From: Actinoplanes liguriensis
GTDB lineage: Bacteria; Actinomycetota; Actinomycetes; Mycobacteriales; Micromonosporaceae
Length of the DNA: 5,519 nucleotides
Direction of reading: 5' to 3'
Assembly (NCBI GenBank): GCA_000715855.1
Contig: KL571203.1
Span: forward strand, 157,730 to 163,248
Each line of letters opens with the position of its first letter. Position 1 is the first letter of the stretch. This document shows positions 1 to 5,511 of this stretch, in pieces. The notes under the pieces are model-generated. The model did no database searches and was not told where the DNA came from. It saw only the letters and a list, made by a program, of their open reading frames with translations. A program made the position numbers and the translations under genes.

Positions 1-17
1 ATGTGTATAAGAGACAG
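1..17 (+). other. Residual Nextera/Tn5 mosaic-end adapter (sequencing artefact)
   Basis: The first 17 bases (ATGTGTATAAGAGACAG) match exactly the 3' 17 bases of the 19-bp hyperactive Tn5 mosaic end used in Nextera tagmentation libraries. The orientation, adapter then insert, is that of an untrimmed read start. The sequence is AT-richer than everything around it except the promoter patch. It should be treated as non-genomic, with position 1 a likely contig end. It is not evidence for a resident transposon, because no transposase or second end is present. Confidence 0.95.
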
Positions 18-156
18 GGTTATGCGGGCAGACCACGGGCGAGCGCGGGTTGTGGGCAGGCAGGTTGCGAGGTGGGGGCGGGCGCGACTTGTGGGATGCG
101 GAGTCGTGCGGGGTGCGAGGTGCGAGGTCATGCGGGGGTGCGAGGTCGTGGTGGGG
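18..156 (-). terminator. Candidate Rho-dependent terminator / C-rich 3' region of the operon
   Basis: This non-coding stretch follows the TAA of the ATPase gene. Read on the transcribed minus strand it is strongly C-rich and G-poor. I count 63 G against 16 C on the plus strand between 61 and 170, so the transcript there is about 57% C and 15% G. A long C-over-G bubble just after the last gene of an operon is the classical mark of a Rho utilisation (rut) region. I see no GC hairpin followed by a U tract that would act as an intrinsic terminator. The function is inferred from composition only, and biased GC-rich intergenic DNA could look similar. Confidence 0.35.
107..145 (+). repeat. Short heptad repeat cluster, TGCGRGG
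   Basis: Three head-to-tail heptads occupy 107-127 (TGCGGGG, TGCGAGG, TGCGAGG). After the triplet TCA there is a further TGCGGGG plus an extra G (131-138) and then TGCGAGG (139-145). An isolated TGCGAGGT also sits at 66-73. The octamer TGCGAGGT therefore occurs four times within about 80 bases, at 66, 114, 121 and 139. No function can be assigned. It may be slippage-derived low-complexity DNA, or part of the C-rich termination region when read on the minus strand. It lies close to the contig edge, where repeats of this kind commonly break assemblies. Confidence 0.6.
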
Positions 157-1737
157 TTATCGGGGGGTGGTTGAGCGGAGGGCTCGCAAGCGCCGCGCCT
201 CCGCCGGATCGGCCACCGGCACGGCGGCCAGCAGCTCCTTCGTGTAGGGGTGCTGGGGCTGCTCGTACACCTCGGAAGTCGGCCCGATCTCGACCACCAG
301 ACCGTCCTTGAGCACCGCCACCCGGTCCGCGATCCGGCGCAGCACCGCCAGGTCGTGGGATACGAAGACCAGGGACAGGCCGAGTTCTTCCCGCAATTCT
401 TCGAGCAGGGCGAGGACCTGGGCCTGCGTGGTCACGTCCAGCGAGGAGACCGGCTCGTCGCAGACGATCAGGCGGGGCGACGGCGCGACGGCGCGGGCGA
501 TGCCGACCCGCTGCCGCATGCCGCCGGAGAGCTGGTGCGGGTACCGATCGTATTCGGACGTGGACAGCCCGACGCGTTCGAGCAGGTTCTCGACGCGGGC
601 GCGCGGATCGCGTACGCCGGAAAGCCTCAGCGGGTCCGCGATGCTCTCGCCGATCGTGCGACGCGGGTTGAGCGACGACAGCGGGTCCTGGAAGACCATC
701 TGCACCGAGCGTCCGCGGCGGCGGGCGATGTCCACCCCGTCGAAGGTGATCGTGCCGGAGGTGAGCGGGATCAGGCCGACCATCATCCGGGCGAGCGTGG
801 TCTTCCCGGTGCCGGATTCGCCGACGATGCCGAGCGTCTCCCCCGCGTGCACGTCGAGGGTGACGCCGTCGACCGCCCGGACCGGCGGCGGTTTGCGGAA
901 CGATCCGCGTCGTGGCTGCGGGAAGTGCTTGCGAACGTCCTGCACCCGCAGCAGCGGCGCACCCGGCGAGAATTCCCGGTTCCCGGGCTTGGGCACCGCG
1001 TCCAGCAGGGCTTTCGTGTAGTCGTGCCGGGGTGACAGCAGCACGGACTCGGTGCTGCCCGACTCGACGGCCCGCCCGTCGCGCATCACGATCACCGACT
1101 CGGTCGAGCCCGCGACGACACCCAAGTCGTGGCTGATCAGCAGCAACGCCGCGCCGGTGGTCGCGCGCACCTCGTCGAGCAGGTCGAGGATCTGCGCCTG
1201 CACGGTGACGTCGAGCGCGGTGGTCGGCTCGTCGGCGACGATCAGTTCCGGTCGGCAGGCGACCGCCATCGCGATCAGCGCGCGTTGTCGCATTCCTCCG
1301 GAGAACTGATGCGGGTACGCCGTGGCCCGCCGCACCGGGTCCGGAATGTGCACCTGGCCGAGCACTTCGACGGCCCGTTCCCGCGCGGCCCGGCGGCTCG
1401 ATCCGGTGTGCAGCCGGTACACCTCGGCGATCTGGTCGCCGACGGTCTGGAACGGGTTCAGCGCGGTAAGCGGCTCCTGGAACACCATCGCGATGCGCGC
1501 GCCACGGATGTCTTTCCACGGGGCGCCCGCCACCAGGTCCGTACCGCCGAATCGGATTTTGCCCGAAACGGCTCCGCCGGTGAGACCGAGCAGGGACAGG
1601 GCGGCCGTGCTCTTCCCGGATCCGGATTCACCGACGATGCCGAGCGCCCCGCCCGCCGCCAGGGTGAAGGACAAACCGTCGACGGCCCGCTTGTCGCCGA
1701 AGGAGATCTTCAGGTCGTCCACTTCGAGGAGAGTCAT
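157..1737 (-). CDS. dppD: Fused dipeptide/oligopeptide ABC transporter ATPase (DppD-DppF type)
   Basis: This 526-residue cytoplasmic protein carries two complete ABC ATPase domains and would energise the permease pair encoded upstream. Domain 1 has Walker A GESGSGKS (36-43), Q-loop Gln87, signature FSGGMRQR (145-152), Walker B ending in Asp169-Glu170, D-loop LD at 175-176 and H-loop His203. Domain 2 has Walker A GESGTGKT (306-313), Gln350, LSGGMRQR (403-410), Asp427-Glu428 and His461. Both ATP sites therefore look intact. Each domain is followed by the oligopeptide-transporter C-terminal motif: HDYTKALLDAVP (238-249) and HPYTKELLAAVP (496-507). The cysteines that normally follow this motif are absent, and the only cysteines are 161 and 426. 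The start is ATG at 1737, directly before the first beta strand (LLEVDDLKISF); no in-frame start is seen in the 65 bases upstream. Its Shine-Dalgarno is weak (a GGCGGGG run), so translation may be coupled to the small ORF ending in the ATGA overlap. Tandem fused ATPases are known in mycobacterial Dpp/Opp systems. Peptide is the likeliest substrate, but nickel or another solute cannot be excluded. Confidence 0.95.
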   Translation of the reverse strand: MTLLEVDDLKISFGDKRAVDGLSFTLAAGGALGIVGESGSGKSTAALSLLGLTGGAVSGKIRFGGTDLVAGAPWKDIRGARIAMVFQEPLTALNPFQTVGDQIAEVYRLHTGSSRRAARERAVEVLGQVHIPDPVRRATAYPHQFSGGMRQRALIAMAVACRPELIVADEPTTALDVTVQAQILDLLDEVRATTGAALLLISHDLGVVAGSTESVIVMRDGRAVESGSTESVLLSPRHDYTKALLDAVPKPGNREFSPGAPLLRVQDVRKHFPQPRRGSFRKPPPVRAVDGVTLDVHAGETLGIVGESGTGKTTLARMMVGLIPLTSGTITFDGVDIARRRGRSVQMVFQDPLSSLNPRRTIGESIADPLRLSGVRDPRARVENLLERVGLSTSEYDRYPHQLSGGMRQRVGIARAVAPSPRLIVCDEPVSSLDVTTQAQVLALLEELREELGLSLVFVSHDLAVLRRIADRVAVLKDGLVVEIGPTSEVYEQPQHPYTKELLAAVPVADPAEARRLRALRSTTPR

Positions 1738-1802
1738 CGCTGAGCCCCGCCCGCGAGATCGTTGTCCGGTTCCGTCACGTGCCGCTCGGTGCGGTCGGTC
1801 AT
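1734..1802 (-). CDS. Possible 22-residue bridging ORF between dppB and the ATPase gene
   Basis: This 22-codon ORF (starts MTDRTERHVTE, ends GGAQR) exactly fills the only gap in the operon. Its ATG at 1802-1800 overlaps the TGA of dppB as ATGA, and its own TGA at 1736-1734 overlaps the ATG of the ATPase gene, again as ATGA. A partial Shine-Dalgarno (GGGTGG) lies 7 nt before the ATG. The peptide would be hydrophilic and charged, with no signal or membrane segment. I recognise no family. If translated, its likely role is to pass ribosomes from dppB to the ATPase start, which has only a weak ribosome binding site of its own, rather than to make a functional peptide. The alternative is a 61-nt untranslated gap with two chance ATGA tetramers. 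Confidence 0.35.
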   Translation of the reverse strand: MTDRTERHVTEPDNDLAGGAQR

Positions 1803-2788
1803 CGCAGTTCCACCCGGGGATCGACGGCGGCGTAGAGGAGGTCGGCGGCGGCGTTCGCGCACACCATGATCAGGCCGGTGACCAGGGTGACCCCGACGAC
1901 CACCGGCAGGTCGATCTGATTGACCGCGCCGACCAGGAGCTGGCCGACGCCGGGCAGGCCGAACATGGTCTCGGTCAGCACCGCGCTGGTGATGATCTGG
2001 GCGAGGTCGACCGCGGTCAGTGTGACCAGCGGCAGCAGCGCCCCGCGCAGGGCTTTTCGCCAGAGGATCCGGCGTTCCGGGATGCCGTACGCCCGGGCGG
2101 TGCGGATGTGGTCCTCGGCCAGGCTGTCCGCCAGGCCGGCGCGGGTCAGCCGGGCGTAGGCGGCGGTCTGGATCACCGCGAGGGAGATCCACGGCAGGAT
2201 CAGGTTCTGCGCCCAGAGCAGCGGATCCGTGGTGAACGGGACGTAGGTGGGGAACGGCAGCCACTGCAGGTGCACGCAGAAGAGCAGGAGCAGCAGCAGG
2301 CCGACCAGGAACACCGGCGTCGCGTAGCCGGCCAGGACCAGGCCGTTGACCAGGCGATCGAACCAGCGGAACCGGCGCGTGCCGGAGAGCAGCCCGGTGC
2401 CGATGCCGAGCGTGAGGGACAGGATCTCGGCGCCGAGCGCGAGCGAGAACGAAACCGGGATTCTGTCCAGGAGCAGGGTGGTGACCGGCTGCGACGTCTC
2501 GAACGAGTAGCCGAGGCAGGGTGCCGGGCAGTGCCGCACGCCCGGGCCGAACGGGTAGTCCCGGCCGGCGACGATGCCCTGCAGGAAGTGCCAGTACTGG
2601 GTGAGGACCGGTTCGTCCAGACCCATCGCTGTGCGGACGTCCGCAAGCCGTTCCGGGGTGCAGCCCTTGCCGCAAGCCAGGATCGCCGGGTCGGACGGCG
2701 CGAGGTAGAAGAGCGCGTAGATCAGGGCGGAGAGCGCGAGCAGCACGATCAGCCCGCCGATGATCCGGCGCAGCAGGTGGCCGATCAC
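1799..2788 (-). CDS. dppB: DppB-type peptide ABC transporter permease
   Basis: This 329-residue integral membrane protein is one half of the translocation channel. The N-terminus (VIGHLLRRIIGGLIVLLALS) leads into the first membrane helix and the ALFYLAPSDPA stretch typical of DppB proteins. Further hydrophobic segments lie at about 111-135, 146-172, 195-211, 250-271 and 293-318. The cytoplasmic EAA loop that contacts the ATPase is at about 225-253 (EDHIRTARAYGIPERRILWR). GLPGVGQLLVGAV (277-289) is the usual late motif and the protein ends in the common DPRV-type tail. The large external loop after helix 1 has four cysteines in two CX3C motifs (39/43 and 87/91). The start is GTG at 2788, chosen because it gives the family N-terminus, overlaps the upstream stop as GTGA and has a strong GGGAGG 7 nt before it. 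An open frame extends upstream to 3091, but that part only shadows dppC. It pairs with the DppC-type protein. Confidence 0.93.
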   Translation of the reverse strand: MIGHLLRRIIGGLIVLLALSALIYALFYLAPSDPAILACGKGCTPERLADVRTAMGLDEPVLTQYWHFLQGIVAGRDYPFGPGVRHCPAPCLGYSFETSQPVTTLLLDRIPVSFSLALGAEILSLTLGIGTGLLSGTRRFRWFDRLVNGLVLAGYATPVFLVGLLLLLLFCVHLQWLPFPTYVPFTTDPLLWAQNLILPWISLAVIQTAAYARLTRAGLADSLAEDHIRTARAYGIPERRILWRKALRGALLPLVTLTAVDLAQIITSAVLTETMFGLPGVGQLLVGAVNQIDLPVVVGVTLVTGLIMVCANAAADLLYAAVDPRVELR

Positions 2789-3669
2789 CGCAGCACCTCC
2801 CGCTGGCGCGGATCCAGGACACGGCGCAGCCCGTTCGCGACCAGCACGAAGGAGAGCAGGGTCAGGAACAGGAGCAACCCCGGAAGGAAGACGTACGCCG
2901 GGTCGGCCCGGAACCAGGTCGTCGCGGTGGACAGCATCTGGCCCCAGGACGGGGTAGGCGGGCGCACGCCGACGCCCAGGAACGAGAGCCCGGCCTCGAC
3001 CACCATGTTCGTGGGCAGCAGCAGGGCGGCGTAGGTGAGGATCGGGGCGGTCAGCCCGGGCAGGATCTCCCGCCGCGCGACCCGCCACCACGGCGCGCCG
3101 GCCACCTGCGCGGCCGCCACGTAATCCCGGGTTCGCAAAGTGAGCGTCTCCCCCCGGCTGATCCGGGCCGTCCCGCCCCAGCCGAGCACCGCGATCACCA
3201 CGGCCAGGATGATCGGCCGAGGCCAGTCCTGCGGCACGATGGCGAGCAGCGAGATCGCCAGGACCAGCGACGGAACCGACAGGACCAGGTCGATGACCCG
3301 GCTCAGCCCGGCGTCCGCCCAGCGCCCGCCGAGCCCGGCCGCGACCCCGACGGTGACGCCGAGCAGCACCTCGAGAACGGTGGCGCCGATCCCGACGCCG
3401 AGCGACACCTGGGCGCCGTAGACGAGCCGGGCGAACAGGTCACGGCCGGTGCCGGGCTCGACGCCGAGCCAGTGCTCGCCGCTGATCCCACCGAACGCGC
3501 CGATCGGCACACCGCCGCGGGCCGAGTCGAGCAGCGTGTCGTGGTAGGTGGTGTAGTCCTGACCGGCGAGCGCGGCCAGCAGCGGCGCGGTGACCGCGAC
3601 CAGCACCATGCCGGTCGCGATCACCGCCCCCGCTACGAAGCCGCGATCCCGGAGGAGATCACGAATCAC
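2785..3669 (-). CDS. dppC: DppC-type peptide ABC transporter permease
   Basis: This 294-residue membrane protein is the second channel subunit. A first membrane helix lies at about 11-35. The external segment that follows ends in HWLGVEPGTGRDLFARLVYG (66-85), matching the H-x-LG-x-D-x-x-GRD block that separates DppC from DppB proteins. Other hydrophobic segments are at about 88-112, 125-146, 151-168, 207-222 and 258-280. The EAA loop for ATPase contact is at about 181-205 (RDYVAAAQVAGAPWWRVARR). GLSFLGVGVRPPTPSWG (227-243) is the standard C-terminal family signature. The start is GTG at 3669, which overlaps the TGA of the binding-protein gene as GTGA. No good Shine-Dalgarno precedes it, so it probably depends on translation of the upstream gene. 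Its stop overlaps the dppB start in the same way. It precedes dppB here, the reverse of the classical order. Confidence 0.94.
   Translation of the reverse strand: MIRDLLRDRGFVAGAVIATGMVLVAVTAPLLAALAGQDYTTYHDTLLDSARGGVPIGAFGGISGEHWLGVEPGTGRDLFARLVYGAQVSLGVGIGATVLEVLLGVTVGVAAGLGGRWADAGLSRVIDLVLSVPSLVLAISLLAIVPQDWPRPIILAVVIAVLGWGGTARISRGETLTLRTRDYVAAAQVAGAPWWRVARREILPGLTAPILTYAALLLPTNMVVEAGLSFLGVGVRPPTPSWGQMLSTATTWFRADPAYVFLPGLLLFLTLLSFVLVANGLRRVLDPRQREVLR
2796..2801 (-). promoter_or_regulatory. Strong Shine-Dalgarno for dppB
   Basis: GGGAGG on the minus strand ends 7 nt before the GTG at 2788. It lies inside the last codons of dppC. It is the best ribosome binding site in the operon and decides the dppB start against the longer upstream open frame. 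Independent initiation as well as coupling through the GTGA overlap is likely. Confidence 0.75.
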
Positions 3670-5360
3670 TTGACCGAGATCCGGGCGACGTCGAGCTGTC
3701 CGCGCCAGCCGTCGGCGTACGCGTTCTTGACGTTCTTCCCATACAGGTAGACGTCCTTCTCGTGGGTCAGCGGGAGGACCAGCGCGAGCTTGCCGAGCTT
3801 GGCGTCGAGCGCTCCCCAGCGGGCGGCCGCGGCGGCCGGGTCAGTGAGCGCGTTGATCGCGTCGATCTCCTTGTTCACCTCGGGATCGTTGTACTGCGCG
3901 AGGTTGAAGTTGCCGCCCGCGGTGATGATCTGCCGGCCGTCGAAGATCGGGATCAGGAACGGCCCGCCGGACGGCCAGTCCGCGCCCCACGTCGCCAGGG
4001 ACAGGCCGGGCTGGGTGGCCGGCTTGCCGGTGACGTCGCGGTAGGTGCCGGTGTCGATCGCGGTCAGCTTGACCGTGACACCGGCCTGCTTGAACGACTC
4101 CTGGATCGCGGAGGCGACCTTCGGGCCGATGCCCTCGGAATCGTCGTTCTGATACGCGAGCTCGATGCTCAGGTTGCTCAGGCCGGCCTCGGCGAGCACC
4201 TGCTTCGCCTTGTCCGGCGCGCCCGTGTCACCGGCCGGGAACCAGTCGTACTGCTGGTAGCCGAGCGCTTTCTGCGGGGGCAGGAACGTGGTGGACGGGC
4301 CGACCACCGCGGAGCCGCCGAGCGCGTTGACGACCGAGGTGCGATTGATCGCGTACGAGAGAGCCTCTCGGACCTTCGGGTTGTCGAAGGGCGCCTTCTT
4401 CGTGTTGAAGGCGAGGTACGTCGTCGACGGGAACTCGCCGCGCGTGACACGTTTGTCCAGCTCGGAGCCGGTGCCGAGCTGCGCGAGCTGTTCCGGGCCG
4501 ACGACCCCGTCGGTGGTGACCGCGTTCGCGTCCTGGCCGGCGCCGGTCACGATGCGCTGGTTGATCACCGCGGAGTCGAGCCCGGAGGTGACCTCGATCC
4601 GGTCCGGGCAGGCGTACCGCAGCTCGTCGACCTTCGTGGACCAGTGCGTGTTGCGGACCAGGACCAGGGACTTCTTCGGCTCGTAGGACTCCACCTGGTA
4701 CGGCCCCGAGGAGATCGGGTGCTTCTCGTAGTCGACGCCGGTGTCCTTGGCCTTCGGCACCGGCGCGAACTGGGTGGCGGTGGCCAGGAACGGGAAGTCA
4801 CCCTCGGGCTTGCTCAGCTTGAAGACGATCGTCTTCTCGTCCGGCGTCTCGATCGACGTGATGCCGTCCGGCTGCTTGTACGGGCCCTGATAGTCGGCCG
4901 CACCCTGCAGCCAGTCGCGCAGGTAGGGAGCGCCGCCGGGGAGCTCGGGGGCGAACGAGCGCTCGATGCCGTACTTCACGTCGGCCGCGGTGATCGGCGT
5001 GCCGTCCTCGAACTGGATGCCGTCGCGCAGATGGTAGGTCCAGGTCTTCGCGCCGTCGGACGGCGTGCCCAGGTCGGTCGCCAGGTCCGGAGCGGGTTTG
5101 GTGCCGGCCTCGCCGGGCTGCCGGTTGCGCGTGGTCAGCGTGCGGAACAGCAGCGACGGGAGGTTGCCGCCGCCGGAGGTGTAGAGCCGCGCCGGGTCGA
5201 GATGGGTGATGCCGCCCTGGTTCAGCACGGTGAGCGTGCCGCCTTGGCAGGTCGAGGGGTCGAAGGCCGCGTTCGAGGTGGTGGTGTCGCCACCGCCTCC
5301 GCCCTGGCAGCCGGCGAGTAGCACGGTTGCGGACAGGACAGCGGGTACCAATCTGCGCAT
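3666..5360 (-). CDS. dppA: Peptide-binding lipoprotein of the ABC transporter (SBP family 5)
   Basis: This 564-residue extracytoplasmic solute-binding protein should capture peptides and deliver them to the DppB/DppC channel. The N-terminus (MRRLVPAVLSATVLLAGC) is a lipoprotein signal: two arginines, a hydrophobic core and the lipobox LAGC, with Cys18 as the lipidated residue. A Gly/Thr/Ser-rich tether follows. The SBP family 5 signature lies at about 109-136, from YHLRDGIQFEDGTPITAADV to IERSF. ISSGPYQVESY (216-226) and NPKVREALSYAINR (327-340) are further family blocks. WGADWPSGGP near 458-467 corresponds to the aromatic, Asp-containing segment near the ligand site in DppA/OppA. Two more cysteines (38 and 251) could form a disulfide. 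The start is ATG at 5360, since it yields a standard signal peptide; an in-frame GTG at 5396 would add 12 residues (MHIAYRSARLPR) with no evident purpose. Nickel or another solute cannot be ruled out by sequence alone. The final TGA overlaps the dppC GTG. Confidence 0.93.
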   Translation of the reverse strand: MRRLVPAVLSATVLLAGCQGGGGGDTTTSNAAFDPSTCQGGTLTVLNQGGITHLDPARLYTSGGGNLPSLLFRTLTTRNRQPGEAGTKPAPDLATDLGTPSDGAKTWTYHLRDGIQFEDGTPITAADVKYGIERSFAPELPGGAPYLRDWLQGAADYQGPYKQPDGITSIETPDEKTIVFKLSKPEGDFPFLATATQFAPVPKAKDTGVDYEKHPISSGPYQVESYEPKKSLVLVRNTHWSTKVDELRYACPDRIEVTSGLDSAVINQRIVTGAGQDANAVTTDGVVGPEQLAQLGTGSELDKRVTRGEFPSTTYLAFNTKKAPFDNPKVREALSYAINRTSVVNALGGSAVVGPSTTFLPPQKALGYQQYDWFPAGDTGAPDKAKQVLAEAGLSNLSIELAYQNDDSEGIGPKVASAIQESFKQAGVTVKLTAIDTGTYRDVTGKPATQPGLSLATWGADWPSGGPFLIPIFDGRQIITAGGNFNLAQYNDPEVNKEIDAINALTDPAAAAARWGALDAKLGKLALVLPLTHEKDVYLYGKNVKNAYADGWRGQLDVARISVK

Positions 5361-5440
5361 GCGCGGTAACCTAGCGGATCGATAGGCAATGTGCACTATC
5401 CGCGCAACAATCGATACAAATACTTAAACATTGCGATCCG
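5361..5440 (-). promoter_or_regulatory. Probable operon promoter region, possibly leaderless
   Basis: This is the only upstream non-coding DNA available to drive the operon. It contains an AT-rich patch at 5405-5432 (I count 7 G/C in 28 bases) inside otherwise very GC-rich DNA. On the minus strand TAGGTT (5373-5368) fits the actinobacterial -10 pattern TANNNT. It lies 7 nt before the ATG at 5360, the spacing seen for leaderless transcripts. The sequence 17 nt further upstream (GTGCAC, 5396-5391) is a poor -35. The alternative is transcription from further upstream, with AGGT about 8 nt before the ATG acting as a modest ribosome binding site. Which applies cannot be decided from sequence. Confidence 0.4.
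5375..5440. repeat. Imperfect inverted repeat upstream of dppA, candidate operator
   Basis: ACATTGCGATCCG at 5428-5440 is the exact reverse complement of CGGATCG plus CAATGT at 5375-5381 and 5387-5392. The left arm carries 5 extra bases (ATAGG, 5382-5386). All 13 positions of the right arm are matched, and the arms flank about 35 bases covering most of the AT-rich patch. In addition ATCGATA occurs as a direct repeat at 5378-5384 and 5410-5416, 32 bases apart, about three helical turns. The arrangement could be paired regulator sites or, in RNA, a stem about 14 nt before the ATG. No regulator gene is present in the window. Confidence 0.4.
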
Positions 5441-5463
5441 TCCTTCACAACCGCCGGCCGGTC

Positions 5464-5511
5464 GCCGGGCACGGCCGCAGCGCGAGTCGCGCCCCCGGCT
5501 GGCACTCAGCC
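5464..5511. repeat. GC-rich hairpins at the upstream edge
   Basis: GCCGGG (5464-5469) pairs with CCCGGC (5494-5499) around an inner near-palindrome GCGCGAGTCGCGC (5480-5492). GGCTG (5497-5501) pairs with CAGCC (5507-5511) across a 5-base loop, sharing bases with the first stem. No T tract follows on either strand. This may be part of a terminator for a neighbouring gene beyond the window or simply GC-rich intergenic DNA. Nothing in 5441-5519 looks coding. Confidence 0.25.

Noticed and set aside
1..17. Resident Tn5-like transposon end.
   Set aside because: The sequence is the engineered mosaic end, sits exactly at the edge, and no transposase or partner end is present.
74..170. Possible G-quadruplex on the plus strand.
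   Set aside because: G runs exist at 74-78, 80-82, 93-95, 110-113, 134-138, 153-156 and 162-167, but no four runs are spaced by 7 nt or less. It fails the strict motif, though a relaxed one might pass.
3..311. Plus-strand ORF at the left edge.
   Set aside because: It begins inside the sequencing adapter and runs through heptad repeats into the antisense of the ATPase gene.
128..1519. A 463-residue minus-strand frame inside the ATPase gene.
   Set aside because: It is Arg/Pro/Ala-rich without motifs. The frame that ends at 157 carries both complete sets of ATPase motifs.
1734..2822. A 362-residue minus-strand frame overlapping dppB.
   Set aside because: Over dppB it is Pro/Arg-rich out-of-frame sequence. 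Only its last 22 codons, downstream of the dppB stop, are kept as a separate candidate.
1322..3034. A 570-residue open frame on the plus strand across the ATPase and permease genes.
   Set aside because: The translation is Gln/Asp/Arg/Gly-rich with no motif, and runs across three well-supported opposite-strand genes. It is a GC-rich shadow frame.
1799..3091. Longer form of DppB starting at 3091.
   Set aside because: The extra 101 residues are Arg/Pro/Ala-rich and overlap dppC. The GTG at 2788 has a strong Shine-Dalgarno and the family N-terminus.
3762..5321. A 519-residue open frame on the plus strand opposite the binding-protein gene.
   Set aside because: It is Arg/Val/Gly-rich low-complexity sequence mirroring the codon bias of the real gene, with no recognisable domain. 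It is antisense to a clear SBP family 5 protein.
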